Shown here in pieces: positions 1 to 8,447 of a stretch of DNA of 49,840 nt. The stretch spans positions 1-49,840 of the forward strand of contig JBKECY010000078.1 of NCBI GenBank assembly GCA_047975025.1, in the 5' to 3' direction. Numbering within the stretch: position 1 is the stretch's first letter; each line of letters opens with the position of its first letter. Made by a program: the position numbers and the translations under genes. The stretch comes from JBKECY01 sp047975025 (GTDB lineage Bacteria > Bacillota > Clostridia > Lachnospirales > Lachnospiraceae). The notes beneath the pieces were generated by a model. That model was not told the origin of the DNA. It was given only the letters and a program-made list of their open reading frames with translations, and did no database searches.

Positions 1-563
1 GTGGGAGCTGCATGTGTGCCGCTTACCGTTATGCGTGTACTTTGGGTTACGTCGGATTCTACCAGATACCAGCCACTGTCCAACGTTGCTCCGCCAGTAT
101 AGACTTCCACACCGTCCTGTGCCTGCGGTGTTGCAAGCGGCATCCCGTCTGCATCCACACCAATATAGGGAACCGCATCTTGTGCATCCGACAATACCGT
201 AGGTGTGGCTGCCGGTGACAGGAGAGCTGCCGGTTCTGTCAACTCCGGTACAGCTTCTGTGGCTGCCACCTCAGGTATTGCCGTAGCCGTTGGTGCTTCT
301 TCGGTTGGTATCCTCTCGAATCCAATTTCTTCCGGACTGTTCTCCGGAATATCCTCCGAGATATCCTCTGCTAGATTCTCCGCTGCCTCTTGTGCCGCAA
401 CCACCGGAGTGGGAAGTTGTGTGGCGCCTGTATACGGTGCCGCCGCACCCCCGATCAGTACTGCACCCAACAGCAGTACCAGACTTCTTTTTAAATACAT
501 CTTTTTGCTAGCGCAATTATATTTGCCTGACTTCATAATAGCGATCAATCCCTTTCGTTTCAT
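1..563 (-). CDS. Secreted/surface protein, N-terminal part (runs off the left edge)
   Basis: The reading frame is open on the minus strand from an ATG at 563 to the window edge, giving about 187 residues with the C-terminus missing. A basic start is followed near residues 23-45 by a hydrophobic stretch (SLVLLLGAVLIGGAAAP), which looks like a signal peptide or anchor. After it comes an acidic, Pro/Thr/Ala/Glu-rich linker, then the beginning of a beta-rich region (DSGWYLVESDV, STRITVSGT). That pattern is common in right-handed-beta or InlB-repeat surface proteins of Clostridia. Internal ATGs at residues 10 and 22 are alternative starts; the one at residue 10 has AAGGGA upstream. No enzymatic domain is visible in the part present, so the function is unknown. 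The plus-strand frames over the same bases have no ribosome binding site and are shadows. Confidence 0.6.
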   Translation of the reverse strand, partial: MKRKGLIAIMKSGKYNCASKKMYLKRSLVLLLGAVLIGGAAAPYTGATQLPTPVVAAQEAAENLAEDISEDIPENSPEEIGFERIPTEEAPTATAIPEVAATEAVPELTEPAALLSPAATPTVLSDAQDAVPYIGVDADGMPLATPQAQDGVEVYTGGATLDSGWYLVESDVTQSTRITVSGTHAAP

Positions 564-583
564 GCTGATTTATAGTTCTGAAA

Positions 584-680
584 GGATTATACACCTAAAT
601 TTACCCCCCCCAACTTCAACCTTTTCTGTATAGAATACGCTCCTTGCACGTTTCCTCGTAGATTCAATATTCTTGCATTC
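584..680 (-). repeat. Interspersed ~97-bp repeat, copy 1
   Basis: This stretch aligns in the same orientation with 48983-49080. The block 621-679 matches 49021-49079 at about 46 of 59 positions by eye. Both copies end in the same GTATAATCC box, one base apart in length. Read leftwards, both also share a peptide-like frame (STRKRARSVFYTEKV here, STRKPATHVFYLEKV in copy 2), so the repeat may descend from a coding sequence or may be a mobile intergenic repeat. In both places it lies just upstream of a minus-strand gene. Confidence 0.6.
586..613 (-). promoter_or_regulatory. Putative promoter of the surface-protein gene
   Basis: Reading leftwards there is TTGGGG (613-608), a 16-base spacer and a perfect TATAAT (591-586). 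The start codon at 563 is only about 17 bases beyond the expected transcription start. The box lies at the edge of the interspersed repeat at 584-680. Confidence 0.45.
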
Positions 681-731
681 TTTGCATAAAAAAAACTAAA
701 GCCGCACATGAATTGGGGTATTTTTGTAAAG

Positions 732-763
732 AAAAAAGCCCGCACCCCCGAAGGCATGCAGAC
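732..763 (-). terminator. Rho-independent terminator after panE-like gene
   Basis: On the minus strand a GC-rich stem of about 11 pairs (one G-G mismatch, some G-U pairs) with a UUCG tetraloop is followed by six T residues. It lies about 20 bases beyond the stop codon of the reductase gene and closes the two-gene unit. Confidence 0.75.
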
Positions 764-781
764 CCTACAACTCTCTTTATT

Positions 782-1732
782 TTACTTTTCAATGCGGATA
801 AATCCGCTGTTCTTCTGTTCCAATACCCGTATGCTATGATAGAAGATTTCATTCACCGGTGTTGGTATTCCCAATTCTTTACCAAGCTCCATAATGACTT
901 TTGCGAACATATCGACCTCCGTCGGCCGCCCTTCTTCTATATCCTGAAGCATCGAGGTTTTATTCGGATACGGGATACGCTCCTTGTAGGCAATCCGCTG
1001 TTTTTGCAGCATCTCCTCGGTTAAGGCAATCCCCTTCTTATTGGCAATCGCCAGCACCTCCCGGGCTGCTGCTTCTCTGACAAAATTGGCGTCCTCACTA
1101 TCTCTCCACGCTCCAAAGGGAATCCCCAGGATTGCAGAGGACTGGTTCTCACTCACATTGCACATGAATTTGAACCACTGCTCCCGTATCATATCGTCCG
1201 GCACATAGCTTCGGATGCCTGCCTTGGCAAACAACGCTTCCACTGCCTGTACGCGAGGTGAATGTGCCCCGGCTGCATTTGTTTTCTCGCCAAAGATCAT
1301 CTGTCCGTTCTTCATATCATAACGGACACCCGCAGCATCCCGCTGGGAAGAAATACGGGCAAAACCAAAGACGATGCGCTCCCAGCCATAGGTCTGTGCC
1401 AGAATCTCCTCACTGGTCACTCCATTAAGGAACGAAATCAATATGGTATCCGGCCCCACCTGATAGCGGATGTCCTCTCTGGCTTGTACAAGCTGCGTGT
1501 ACTTTACGGCAAGTATGACCAGATCTGCCGGTGGCAGCGAGGAATCCGAAGGCTCTGTCAGGCGGAAGTGGTACTTGGTTCCGTTGATCGTAACTCCCTG
1601 CTCCATCCTTTTTTTGCGCTGACCATCGCAGATAATTCTCAGATTATCCTGTCCTAATGCATCAACAAGTCCCGGTGCCAGCACACTGCCTATCGCACCC
1701 AGACCAATCAATGCCACTGTCTTAATTTCCAT
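782..1732 (-). CDS. panE: Ketopantoate reductase family protein (2-dehydropantoate 2-reductase)
   Basis: A 316-residue protein of the ApbA/PanE family, the usual length. It would reduce 2-dehydropantoate to pantoate with NADPH in pantothenate/CoA synthesis. An N-terminal Rossmann loop GLGAIG lies at residues 10-15. A central DLVILAVKYTQL and a C-terminal helical domain with MCNVSENQSSAI and a Lys/Asn-rich KTSMLQDIEEGRPTEVD segment are typical of the ketopantoate reductase C-domain. The start has AAGGAG six bases upstream. It begins 10 bases after the lactonase gene, so the two are co-transcribed. No panB or panC is nearby, and paralogues of this family reduce other 2-keto acids, so the exact substrate is inferred. 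Confidence 0.8.
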   Translation of the reverse strand: MEIKTVALIGLGAIGSVLAPGLVDALGQDNLRIICDGQRKKRMEQGVTINGTKYHFRLTEPSDSSLPPADLVILAVKYTQLVQAREDIRYQVGPDTILISFLNGVTSEEILAQTYGWERIVFGFARISSQRDAAGVRYDMKNGQMIFGEKTNAAGAHSPRVQAVEALFAKAGIRSYVPDDMIREQWFKFMCNVSENQSSAILGIPFGAWRDSEDANFVREAAAREVLAIANKKGIALTEEMLQKQRIAYKERIPYPNKTSMLQDIEEGRPTEVDMFAKVIMELGKELGIPTPVNEIFYHSIRVLEQKNSGFIRIEK

Positions 1733-1742
1733 ACTGCACTCC

Positions 1743-2801
1743 TTACTCTTCCGTCTTCGAAATCAGTATACAGTTCGGAGTTTCCACTTTGGAAGGACGT
1801 CCTTTCATGACCAGCGTATTATCTGCATAATTCACTGTGAACGTCGTGATGCTGTTGCTCTCATGATTGGCAACTGCAATGTGCTTTCCATCCGGGAAGA
1901 TGGCAATATCTTTGGGGTACTCTCCACTGATCGGAAGTGCGAATTTCTTCGTCAGAAGCCCCGTTTCTTTGTTAATTTCATATAAGGCGACCGAATTATC
2001 TCCCGCCGTCGAGCAGAACAGATGGGTACCGTCCGGTGAGATCTCCAGCGCCGATGCGGCATCATGCATTTCATCCAGCTGATCTGAAAGTGTTGAAATC
2101 TCCTGACAGAGTTCAAAATTCACCTTTTTGGCATCCGGCTGATAGGAGTACACGTGTATTTCGTTGCTCAATTCCATCAATAGATATGCGAATTTACCAT
2201 CCTTGCTAAAGCACATGGTTCTCGGTCCGGATTCACGCTCGCAGCGCAGGATATCTGCCAGCATAAGCTTATTGGTTCTGGGATCCATGCTGTATACCTT
2301 CACCTGGTCAATCCCATTGTCCACCGCACACAGGTACTTGCCCTCCGGTGTCGGAATCACACAGCTGACATGCGGGCGGAAATTGCGCTCTGCCACACTG
2401 CCCAGTCCTTTATGAAAAATATCGGCAACGACGCTTCCAAGCCTGCCGTCCTGATGTGTGTGTACAACTGTGACTTTTCCATCATGATATCCGCCGACAT
2501 ATAAGAACTTGCCCTCCCTGTCCGTTGACAGGTAACAGCCTCGCATTCCGTCAATGTCTACGCTGTTGATATGTGTCAGATCTCCGTTCGGAGCAATCGA
2601 AAATACAGCTACGCCTTCGTCCTCAATCGAGTAGAGATATTTACCGCTTTTGGATTTTGCCAGATACGATGCATTGCTGACGTCCACTTCCGAGCGCTGT
2701 GTCAGCGTACCTGCTTCCACGTCTACATCATAAATATAAATCCCTTTGCTGTCCCCATGTGTGTAGGTGCCTACATAAGCCACATACTTTTCTTTTCCCA
2801 T
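1743..2801 (-). CDS. Lactonase family beta-propeller protein (6-phosphogluconolactonase-like)
   Basis: A 352-residue seven-bladed-propeller protein of the YbhE/Pgl lactonase family. Members hydrolyse 6-phosphogluconolactone or related sugar lactones in the cytosol. Blade-like repeats run through the chain (YVGTYTHGDSKGIYIYDVD, RGCYLSTDREGKFLYVGGY, FRPHVSCVIPTPEGKYL, ALEISPDGTHLFC, AIFPDGKHIAVAN). The ATG at 2801 is chosen because AGGAGG sits seven bases upstream; a longer in-frame extension has no ribosome binding site. It is the first gene of a unit with the ketopantoate-reductase-like gene. No glucose-6-phosphate dehydrogenase is next to it, so the physiological lactone is not fixed by context. 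Confidence 0.8.
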   Translation of the reverse strand: MGKEKYVAYVGTYTHGDSKGIYIYDVDVEAGTLTQRSEVDVSNASYLAKSKSGKYLYSIEDEGVAVFSIAPNGDLTHINSVDIDGMRGCYLSTDREGKFLYVGGYHDGKVTVVHTHQDGRLGSVVADIFHKGLGSVAERNFRPHVSCVIPTPEGKYLCAVDNGIDQVKVYSMDPRTNKLMLADILRCERESGPRTMCFSKDGKFAYLLMELSNEIHVYSYQPDAKKVNFELCQEISTLSDQLDEMHDAASALEISPDGTHLFCSTAGDNSVALYEINKETGLLTKKFALPISGEYPKDIAIFPDGKHIAVANHESNSITTFTVNYADNTLVMKGRPSKVETPNCILISKTEE

Positions 2802-2844
2802 GTTGGTGCCTCCTAAGATATTTCGTAAAAAACTCTTTTGGATT

Positions 2845-2873
2845 ATTCTACCACACTTGGATATCTTCCACAA
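2845..2873 (-). promoter_or_regulatory. Promoter of lactonase-panE unit
   Basis: Leftward-reading TTGTGG (2873-2868), 17-base spacer, TAGAAT (2850-2845). It lies 44 bases upstream of the lactonase start. Confidence 0.55.
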
Positions 2874-2960
2874 TAAAGCAATTTACTTTTCACTGTGCTG
2901 TATTTTTCTGATTATACATATATGAATTGTATGTTTACCTTAAAAAGCCCCCTCTTCGGC

Positions 2961-2989
2961 TTGACATTCTACAAGTGGTGGCATATACT
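2961..2989 (+). promoter_or_regulatory. metK promoter
   Basis: Consensus TTGACA at 2961-2966, 17-base spacer and TATACT at 2984-2989, 51 bases before the metK start. An AAAGGA ribosome binding site lies at 3024-3029. I found no S-box or other SAM riboswitch fold in the short leader. Confidence 0.8.
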
Positions 2990-3040
2990 AATCCTCAGAA
3001 GACAGCCTTTATTTTAGAATGAGAAAGGAATTAAATATTT

Positions 3041-4231
3041 ATGGGAAAATTTTTCACATCAGAATCGGTTACCGAGGGACATCCGGACAAGATAGCCGAT
3101 CAGATTTCTGATGCTATATTGGATGCGCTGCTGACACAGGACCCTGAGTCACGTGTTGCCGCAGAAACTACCGTTGCTACCGGCCTGGCACTGATCGTTG
3201 GTGAGATCACAACGAATGCCTATGTCGATATCGCCAAGATTGCACGTACGACTATCCGCAATATCGGATATACCAATGATGCTGGCGGATTTGATGCTGA
3301 TTCCATCGCCGTACTTACTTCTATTGATGAGCAGTCCGCAGACATTGCACTGGGTGTGGATAAAGCGTACGAAGCCAAACATACGGACACCGATGAAGAG
3401 TTCGGTACGGGTGCCGGTGATCAGGGTATCATCTTCGGTTATGCGACCAATGAAACACCGGAATATTTACCGCCTGCCATTTCTTTTGCACACCGCCTGA
3501 CCAGACAGCTTGCCGCTGTCAGAAAAGACGGGACACTGCCATATCTGCGTCCCGACGGCAAATCACAGGTGACTGTGGAGTTCAACGATGACGGCAGCTT
3601 AAAGCGTGTGGACACAATCGTTATTTCCACACAGCATGCAGAGGATGCAAGCCTGGAGCAAATCAAGAGCGATCTGATTGCACAGGTGGTACAGCAGGTC
3701 ATTCCTGCGCACCTTCTGGACGAAGAAACCAAGTATTTTATCAATCCGACCGGCCGGTTCGTCATTGGCGGGCCGCAAGGTGATGCCGGTCTGACCGGTC
3801 GTAAAATCATCGTGGACACCTACGGCGGTTCCAGCCGTCATGGCGGCGGTGCTTTCTCCGGCAAGGACCCGACAAAGGTAGACCGTTCCGCAGCCTATGC
3901 TGCCAGATGGATTACCAAGAACATCGTGGCTGCCGGTCTGGCGGATAAAGCTGAGATTGAGATTGCCTATGCGATCGGCGTTGCCAAACCGGTATCTGTA
4001 TGCATCGATACTTTCGGTACAGGCAAGATTGCAGATGAAGCGATTGTTGGAATCATCAACAAAGTATTTGATCTGCGTCCGGTTGCCATCATCAAAGAAT
4101 TGGATTTGCGCCGCCCGATTTATTTACAGACTGCTGCCTACGGACATTTTGGCCGTACGGATGTCGAGCTTCCCTGGGAGGCTTTGGACAAAGTAGACGA
4201 TATCAAACGCGAACTTGCGGCACTGAACTAG
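3041..4231 (+). CDS. metK: S-adenosylmethionine synthetase
   Basis: A full-length 396-residue methionine adenosyltransferase, which makes S-adenosylmethionine from methionine and ATP in the cytosol. The family signatures are present: the N-terminal ATP-binding GHPDK at 13-17, GAGDQG at 124-129 and the phosphate-binding GGGAFSGKDPTKVDRS at 268-283. It is transcribed alone from its own promoter and closed by a strong terminator, as is common for this housekeeping gene. Nothing is unusual in the coding sequence. Confidence 0.97.
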   Translation: MGKFFTSESVTEGHPDKIADQISDAILDALLTQDPESRVAAETTVATGLALIVGEITTNAYVDIAKIARTTIRNIGYTNDAGGFDADSIAVLTSIDEQSADIALGVDKAYEAKHTDTDEEFGTGAGDQGIIFGYATNETPEYLPPAISFAHRLTRQLAAVRKDGTLPYLRPDGKSQVTVEFNDDGSLKRVDTIVISTQHAEDASLEQIKSDLIAQVVQQVIPAHLLDEETKYFINPTGRFVIGGPQGDAGLTGRKIIVDTYGGSSRHGGGAFSGKDPTKVDRSAAYAARWITKNIVAAGLADKAEIEIAYAIGVAKPVSVCIDTFGTGKIADEAIVGIINKVFDLRPVAIIKELDLRRPIYLQTAAYGHFGRTDVELPWEALDKVDDIKRELAALN

Positions 4232-4241
4232 ATGGAAGCAA

Positions 4242-4279
4242 AATACCTCTGTGGAAGCAATCCACAGAGGTATTTTTTT
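4242..4279 (+). terminator. Strong terminator after metK, shared with the convergent liv operon
   Basis: A perfect 12-13 bp stem (ATACCTCTGTGG and its complement) with a 7-base loop is followed by seven T residues on the plus strand. On the minus strand the stem is followed by four Ts, so it may also stop transcription from the kinase gene ending at 4300. Confidence 0.9.
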
Positions 4280-4299
4280 GCTGTTGTATGTGTTGTTCT

Positions 4300-4929
4300 T
4301 TAGAATTTCTTGCCAAATCGTATACCAAGGTAACTGCGGATTTCCTCCACACTGCGCTCAAAGCCCAGCCGGCCGCTATTGATGCAGAGATCAAAGTTAC
4401 GTGCATCCGACCATTCATTGCCGGTGTAGTATTTATAGAACACTGCCCGGTACTTATCTGTCCTGGCAATATACTTCTTCATATCCTTGGCCGAAAGGCT
4501 GTTGCGCTCCAACGCTCTTGCCATACAGAACTCTTCGTCGGCATGAATAAAGATACGAGCCACATTCTCATTGTCCCGCAGCACATAGTCCGCGCAGCGT
4601 CCAATGATGACACAGGATTCCTGTCTTGCCAGCTCTTTAATGATTTTGGCCTGATAGTTGAATAAGTTGTCCTGCGATACAAAGCCCTCCTCTTCCGGCT
4701 GAATCAGCTCGCCATCATAGGCTTTTTTGACCAGCTTATGCAGGATGCCGACATTGAGCTTCTCATCGATCTGTCCGAACAGCTGCTCGCTGATGCCGCT
4801 TTCTTCTGATGCCATCCGCAGGATTTCCCGGTTATAGCAGGGAATATCCAATTCCTTGGCCAGCATTTCACCAATCGTCTTGCCGCCGCTGCCATACTGT
4901 CTTGCTATCGTAATTACAACATGAGTCAT
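4300..4929 (-). CDS. Cytidylate kinase-like family protein
   Basis: A 209-residue P-loop kinase of the cytidylate-kinase-like family (AAK-type). Residues 1-20 contain ITIARQYGSGGKTIG, a glycine-rich nucleotide-binding loop with Lys17. SCVIIGRCADYVLR and RIFIHADEEFCMARAL follow in the expected order. It is distinct from the housekeeping Cmk, and the physiological substrate of this family is not established. It starts 12 bases after livF with GGAGGGA upstream, so it is the last gene of the branched-chain amino acid transport operon. No functional link to that transporter is obvious. Confidence 0.75.
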   Translation of the reverse strand: MTHVVITIARQYGSGGKTIGEMLAKELDIPCYNREILRMASEESGISEQLFGQIDEKLNVGILHKLVKKAYDGELIQPEEEGFVSQDNLFNYQAKIIKELARQESCVIIGRCADYVLRDNENVARIFIHADEEFCMARALERNSLSAKDMKKYIARTDKYRAVFYKYYTGNEWSDARNFDLCINSGRLGFERSVEEIRSYLGIRFGKKF

Positions 4930-4941
4930 TTGCTTCCCTCC

Positions 4942-5652
4942 TTATTCCCCCAGATAAGCACGCTTCACAGAATCATCCTTCATGAGCGCATCTGCGTTTC
5001 CTTCCAGCCCGATTTTTCCGGTCTCCAGCACATAGGCACGATCAGAGATGGAGAGTGCTTTCTTGGCATTTTGCTCTACCAGCAGAACTGTGGTTCCGGA
5101 GGCGCTGACCTCTCGGATAATATCGAAGATTTCATTGACGAGAATTGGCGAAAGGCCCATGGACGGCTCATCCATGATAATCAGCTTGGGCTGCGACATC
5201 AGGGCACGTCCCATGGCGAGCATCTGCTGCTCTCCTCCGGAAAGCGTTCCTGCCAGCTGGTTCTTGCGCTCCTTTAGACGGGGAAATCTCTGATACAGCT
5301 TCTGAATTGTGTTGTCGATTTCTTCTTTATTGCGTCGTGTATAGGCTCCTAGTTTCAGGTTCTCATATACATTGAGCTGTGCGAACACACGCCGGCCTTC
5401 CGGTACATGTGCCATACCGAGTGATACGATCTCATGCGGCGGGGTCTTGGTAATATCCTTGCCTTCAAAAAAGACCGAGCCAGCTTTGGACGGCAGCAGA
5501 CCGGATACGGTATGCAGTGTGGTCGTCTTGCCGGCACCATTAGCACCGATCAAAGCGATGATTTCGCCCGGCTCCACATGAAATGAGATTCCTTTGAGCG
5601 CCTGAATTACACCATAATATACTTCCAGGTCTTTTACTTCTAACATTGCCAT
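4942..5652 (-). CDS. livF: Branched-chain amino acid ABC transporter, ATP-binding protein LivF
   Basis: A 236-residue ATPase of the HAAT family. Walker A is GANGAGKTT (36-44), the signature is LSGGEQQ (137-143) and Walker B is LIIMDEP (157-163). The VPEGRRVF segment after the Q-loop is characteristic of LivF. It would pair with LivG to energise import of leucine, isoleucine and valine, or a related amino acid or amide. The ATG has AGGAGA upstream. It follows livG by 10 bases and precedes the kinase-like gene by 12. Confidence 0.93.
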   Translation of the reverse strand: MAMLEVKDLEVYYGVIQALKGISFHVEPGEIIALIGANGAGKTTTLHTVSGLLPSKAGSVFFEGKDITKTPPHEIVSLGMAHVPEGRRVFAQLNVYENLKLGAYTRRNKEEIDNTIQKLYQRFPRLKERKNQLAGTLSGGEQQMLAMGRALMSQPKLIIMDEPSMGLSPILVNEIFDIIREVSASGTTVLLVEQNAKKALSISDRAYVLETGKIGLEGNADALMKDDSVKRAYLGE

Positions 5653-5662
5653 CTTGCGTCTC

Positions 5663-6421
5663 CTATTCTCCCAAATATGCGGCGATTACCTGTGGATCGT
5701 TGAGTACCTCTCCGGTTTCTCCTTTTGCAAGGACTTCTCCGAAGTTCAGCACAGTCAGATATTCGCAGATTCCAGATACCAGACGCATATCATGTTCAAT
5801 GAGCAGAATCGTAAGATCGAATCTTTCACGTATAAAATGGATGGTTTCCATAAGTTCTTCTGTCTCATTCGGGTTCATTCCGGCTGCCGGTTCATCCAGC
5901 AAAAGCAGTTTGGGTTCTGTCGCCATCGCACGTGCAATCTCAAGCTTTCGCTGCTTGCCATAAGGAAGATTCGCTGCCTTATACTCCGCTTCTTTTTCAA
6001 GACCGAAGACTTCGAGCAGTTCCAACGCGCGTTCGTTCATGCTGTGCTCCATGCGTTTGTATTTCGGAAGATGGAAGATTCCCTGCAGTGTGCTGTACGG
6101 ATAGTGATTATGAAGTCCCACCTTAATGTTGTCGCGTACCGTTAATTCTTTGAACAGACGTATATTCTGAAATGTTCTGGCAATGCCCGCTTTGTTGATT
6201 TCCACCGTTTTCTTACCGGTAATGTCTTTGCCGTCCAGAAGTACGATTCCCTCATCCGGTTTGTAGACTCCGGTCAGGAGATTGAATACGGTTGTCTTGC
6301 CGGCACCATTCGGACCAATCAGCCCGCACAGCTGTCCTTTTTCAATACTGATTTCAAAATTATTGACTGCGCGCAGACCGCCAAATGAGATGCCCAGATT
6401 CTTAATATCCAATAATGCCAT
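5663..6421 (-). CDS. livG: Branched-chain amino acid ABC transporter, ATP-binding protein LivG
   Basis: A 252-residue ATPase starting MALLDIKNLGISFGG. The ATG at 6421 has AAAGGAGG about 8-9 bases upstream; a longer frame reading back into livM lacks a ribosome site. Walker A is GPNGAGKTT (36-44). The signature region reads LPYGKQRKLEIARA, the usual LivG variant of LSGGQ, followed by LLLLDEPAAGMNP. It starts one base after the livM stop and is clearly coupled to it. Confidence 0.93.
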   Translation of the reverse strand: MALLDIKNLGISFGGLRAVNNFEISIEKGQLCGLIGPNGAGKTTVFNLLTGVYKPDEGIVLLDGKDITGKKTVEINKAGIARTFQNIRLFKELTVRDNIKVGLHNHYPYSTLQGIFHLPKYKRMEHSMNERALELLEVFGLEKEAEYKAANLPYGKQRKLEIARAMATEPKLLLLDEPAAGMNPNETEELMETIHFIRERFDLTILLIEHDMRLVSGICEYLTVLNFGEVLAKGETGEVLNDPQVIAAYLGE

Positions 6422-6422
6422 A

Positions 6423-7514
6423 TTATTTAGCCTCCTTTGCTTTTTTTCGCTTGCCAAGAAGGTTCTTAATTGAGTGCCGCTGCCGCCACTCAATCGATTT
6501 CGGTGACCAGTTGAACAGCATCATCACGATCAGGATGATTGCATAAATCAGCATACGGTAATCCGACAGTCCGCGCAGCAGCTCCGGCAAAAGTGTCAGA
6601 ATCAGCGCTGCGATAATCGAACCTCTCATATTACCGATACCGCCGAGAACTACAAAAATCAGAATCATGATGGACATATTGTATCCGAAGTTCTTAGGCG
6701 ATGCCGTAAGCGATGCCAGGTTATGTGAGTACAGAACACCCGCCACACCTGCCAATGCAGCCGAAATCGAGAATGCCAGTATTTTGTATTTCGTGATGTT
6801 GATGCCTACGGACTCTGCTGCGATACGGTTATCGCGGATCGCCATGACCGCCCGACCGTCCCGGGAATTTACGAGGCGCAGCACGATGAACAGTGTAATC
6901 AAAACAAGAACAACACCGATAAAAAAGGTGGAATTCTTAGGTGTGCCTGTAATTCCCTGCGGGCCGTTGATCAGCACTTCCCCGTCACTGTCAAGTCCCA
7001 GAGAAAGTGCATCCTTGGTTGAAAAATGAAAGCCCGAGCTGTCGCGTCCGATGAACAGTACGTTGATCAGATTTTTAATAATTTCACCAAATGCCAGGGT
7101 TACGATGGCCAGATAATCGCCTCGCAGGCGCAGTACCGGAATCCCGATCAGGATTCCGAACACAGCGGCCACAAGCATACCGACAAGCAGCGCCAGTACA
7201 AAGCGCAGGCCGTCGATTGTGATGACATTCTGGGTGACTTTAGAAAAGAAAGCCCCTGAAAATGCACCCACACACATGAAACCGGCATGTCCCAGACTTA
7301 ATTCACCCATGATGCCGACTGTCAGGTTAAGTGACACCGCGAGGATGATATAGACACACAGCGGCACGAGCAGCCCCTCCATCAGACTCGAAAGGTTCCC
7401 TGTCAGCACCAGTGTCTGTGCAATGATAAAAAAGAGCAGTACGATACCATACGTAATCGCATTTTGACGTATCTGATTGTTATGTTTGACTGATTCCTGA
7501 AGTTTTTTCCACAT
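6423..7514 (-). CDS. livM: Branched-chain amino acid ABC transporter permease LivM
   Basis: A 363-residue integral membrane permease of the LivM family with about eight to ten hydrophobic segments. Family motifs include SLGHAGFMCVGAF near residue 75, the LRLRGDYLAIVTLAFGEI loop and the C-terminal VLGGIGNMRGSIIAA. The ATG at 7514 is preferred over an upstream GTG because AGGTGG is five bases before it. It starts 9 bases after the livH stop. With LivH it forms the transmembrane pore. Confidence 0.93.
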   Translation of the reverse strand: MWKKLQESVKHNNQIRQNAITYGIVLLFFIIAQTLVLTGNLSSLMEGLLVPLCVYIILAVSLNLTVGIMGELSLGHAGFMCVGAFSGAFFSKVTQNVITIDGLRFVLALLVGMLVAAVFGILIGIPVLRLRGDYLAIVTLAFGEIIKNLINVLFIGRDSSGFHFSTKDALSLGLDSDGEVLINGPQGITGTPKNSTFFIGVVLVLITLFIVLRLVNSRDGRAVMAIRDNRIAAESVGINITKYKILAFSISAALAGVAGVLYSHNLASLTASPKNFGYNMSIMILIFVVLGGIGNMRGSIIAALILTLLPELLRGLSDYRMLIYAIILIVMMLFNWSPKSIEWRQRHSIKNLLGKRKKAKEAK

Positions 7515-7523
7515 ATGCCCCAC

Positions 7524-8408
7524 CTACACTTTCTCTTGGATATTCTTTCCCAGAATACCTGTAGGCTTTACGAGAAGAATAATAATCAACACAGCAAATA
7601 CGATGGCATCTGCCAATTGGGAAGATACATAGGCTTTACCCAGGATTTCAATGATGCCCAGGAGAATTCCTCCGATCATAGCGCCGGGGATTGAACCGAT
7701 TCCGCCGAATACGGCAGCAACAAAGGCCTTGATTCCGGGCACAGCGCCGGTGTAGGGTGTAAGTGATGGGTACGCAGAGCAAAGCAGTACACCGGCCACC
7801 GCTGCCAGACCTGAGCCAATGGCAAAGGTAAGCGCAATCGTCTTATTGACATTGACTCCCATCAGCTGTGCTGCCGCCCTGTCTTCGGATACCGCCAGCA
7901 TGGCTTGTCCTGCTTTTGACTTCTTGGTAAACAGTGTCAGAATAATCATGATGACAATACTAGTTAGAATCGTCACCATTGTCTCTCCTGAAATAGAGAG
8001 GTCGCCGCCTGCCAGACGCAGTGCCGGTATCTTAATCACAGACGTAAATGACTTTGTATTGGCTCCAAAAATCAACAGCGCGATATTTTGAAGCAGATAG
8101 CTTACGCCGATTGCTGTAATCAGCACAGCCAGCGGTGAGCCTGCATTGCGAAGCGGCCGATAGGCGACACGCTCGATGGCAACACCCAGAACCGTACAGA
8201 TCAGGATTGCCAGCAGTACACTTAGCAGCGGGGAGACTCCCAGATTAGAAGTCGCAACGAACACCACATAGGCGCCAATCATGATGACATCTCCATGTGC
8301 AAAATTCAGCATTTTTGCAATCCCGTATACCATCGTATACCCCAGGGCAATAATGGCATAAACACTTCCCAGACTGACCCCATTAATTAGATTCGTTAGA
8401 AAACTCAT
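7524..8408 (-). CDS. livH: Branched-chain amino acid ABC transporter permease LivH
   Basis: A 294-residue permease beginning MSFLTNLINGVSLGSVYAI, with LivH hallmarks MLNFAHGDVIMIGAYV near 40-55 and a C-terminal AAVFGGIGSIPGAMIGG. The ATG at 8408 is chosen because GAGGAG lies seven bases upstream. It follows the binding-protein gene after a 118-base gap that holds a stable hairpin. Confidence 0.93.
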   Translation of the reverse strand: MSFLTNLINGVSLGSVYAIIALGYTMVYGIAKMLNFAHGDVIMIGAYVVFVATSNLGVSPLLSVLLAILICTVLGVAIERVAYRPLRNAGSPLAVLITAIGVSYLLQNIALLIFGANTKSFTSVIKIPALRLAGGDLSISGETMVTILTSIVIMIILTLFTKKSKAGQAMLAVSEDRAAAQLMGVNVNKTIALTFAIGSGLAAVAGVLLCSAYPSLTPYTGAVPGIKAFVAAVFGGIGSIPGAMIGGILLGIIEILGKAYVSSQLADAIVFAVLIIILLVKPTGILGKNIQEKV

Positions 8409-8447
8409 TGAATGCTCCTCTATCATTGATTTCGTAATTTGTGCATA

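Noticed and set aside
205..633. Plus-strand frame of 142 codons over the left-edge gene
   Set aside because: It lies opposite a signal-peptide-bearing minus-strand frame with a promoter, has no ribosome site, and shows biased low-complexity composition mirroring the real gene.
2802..3040. SAM riboswitch upstream of metK
   Set aside because: The region holds simple divergent promoters. I could not find the stems or terminator of an S-box, and the metK leader is only about 45 bases.
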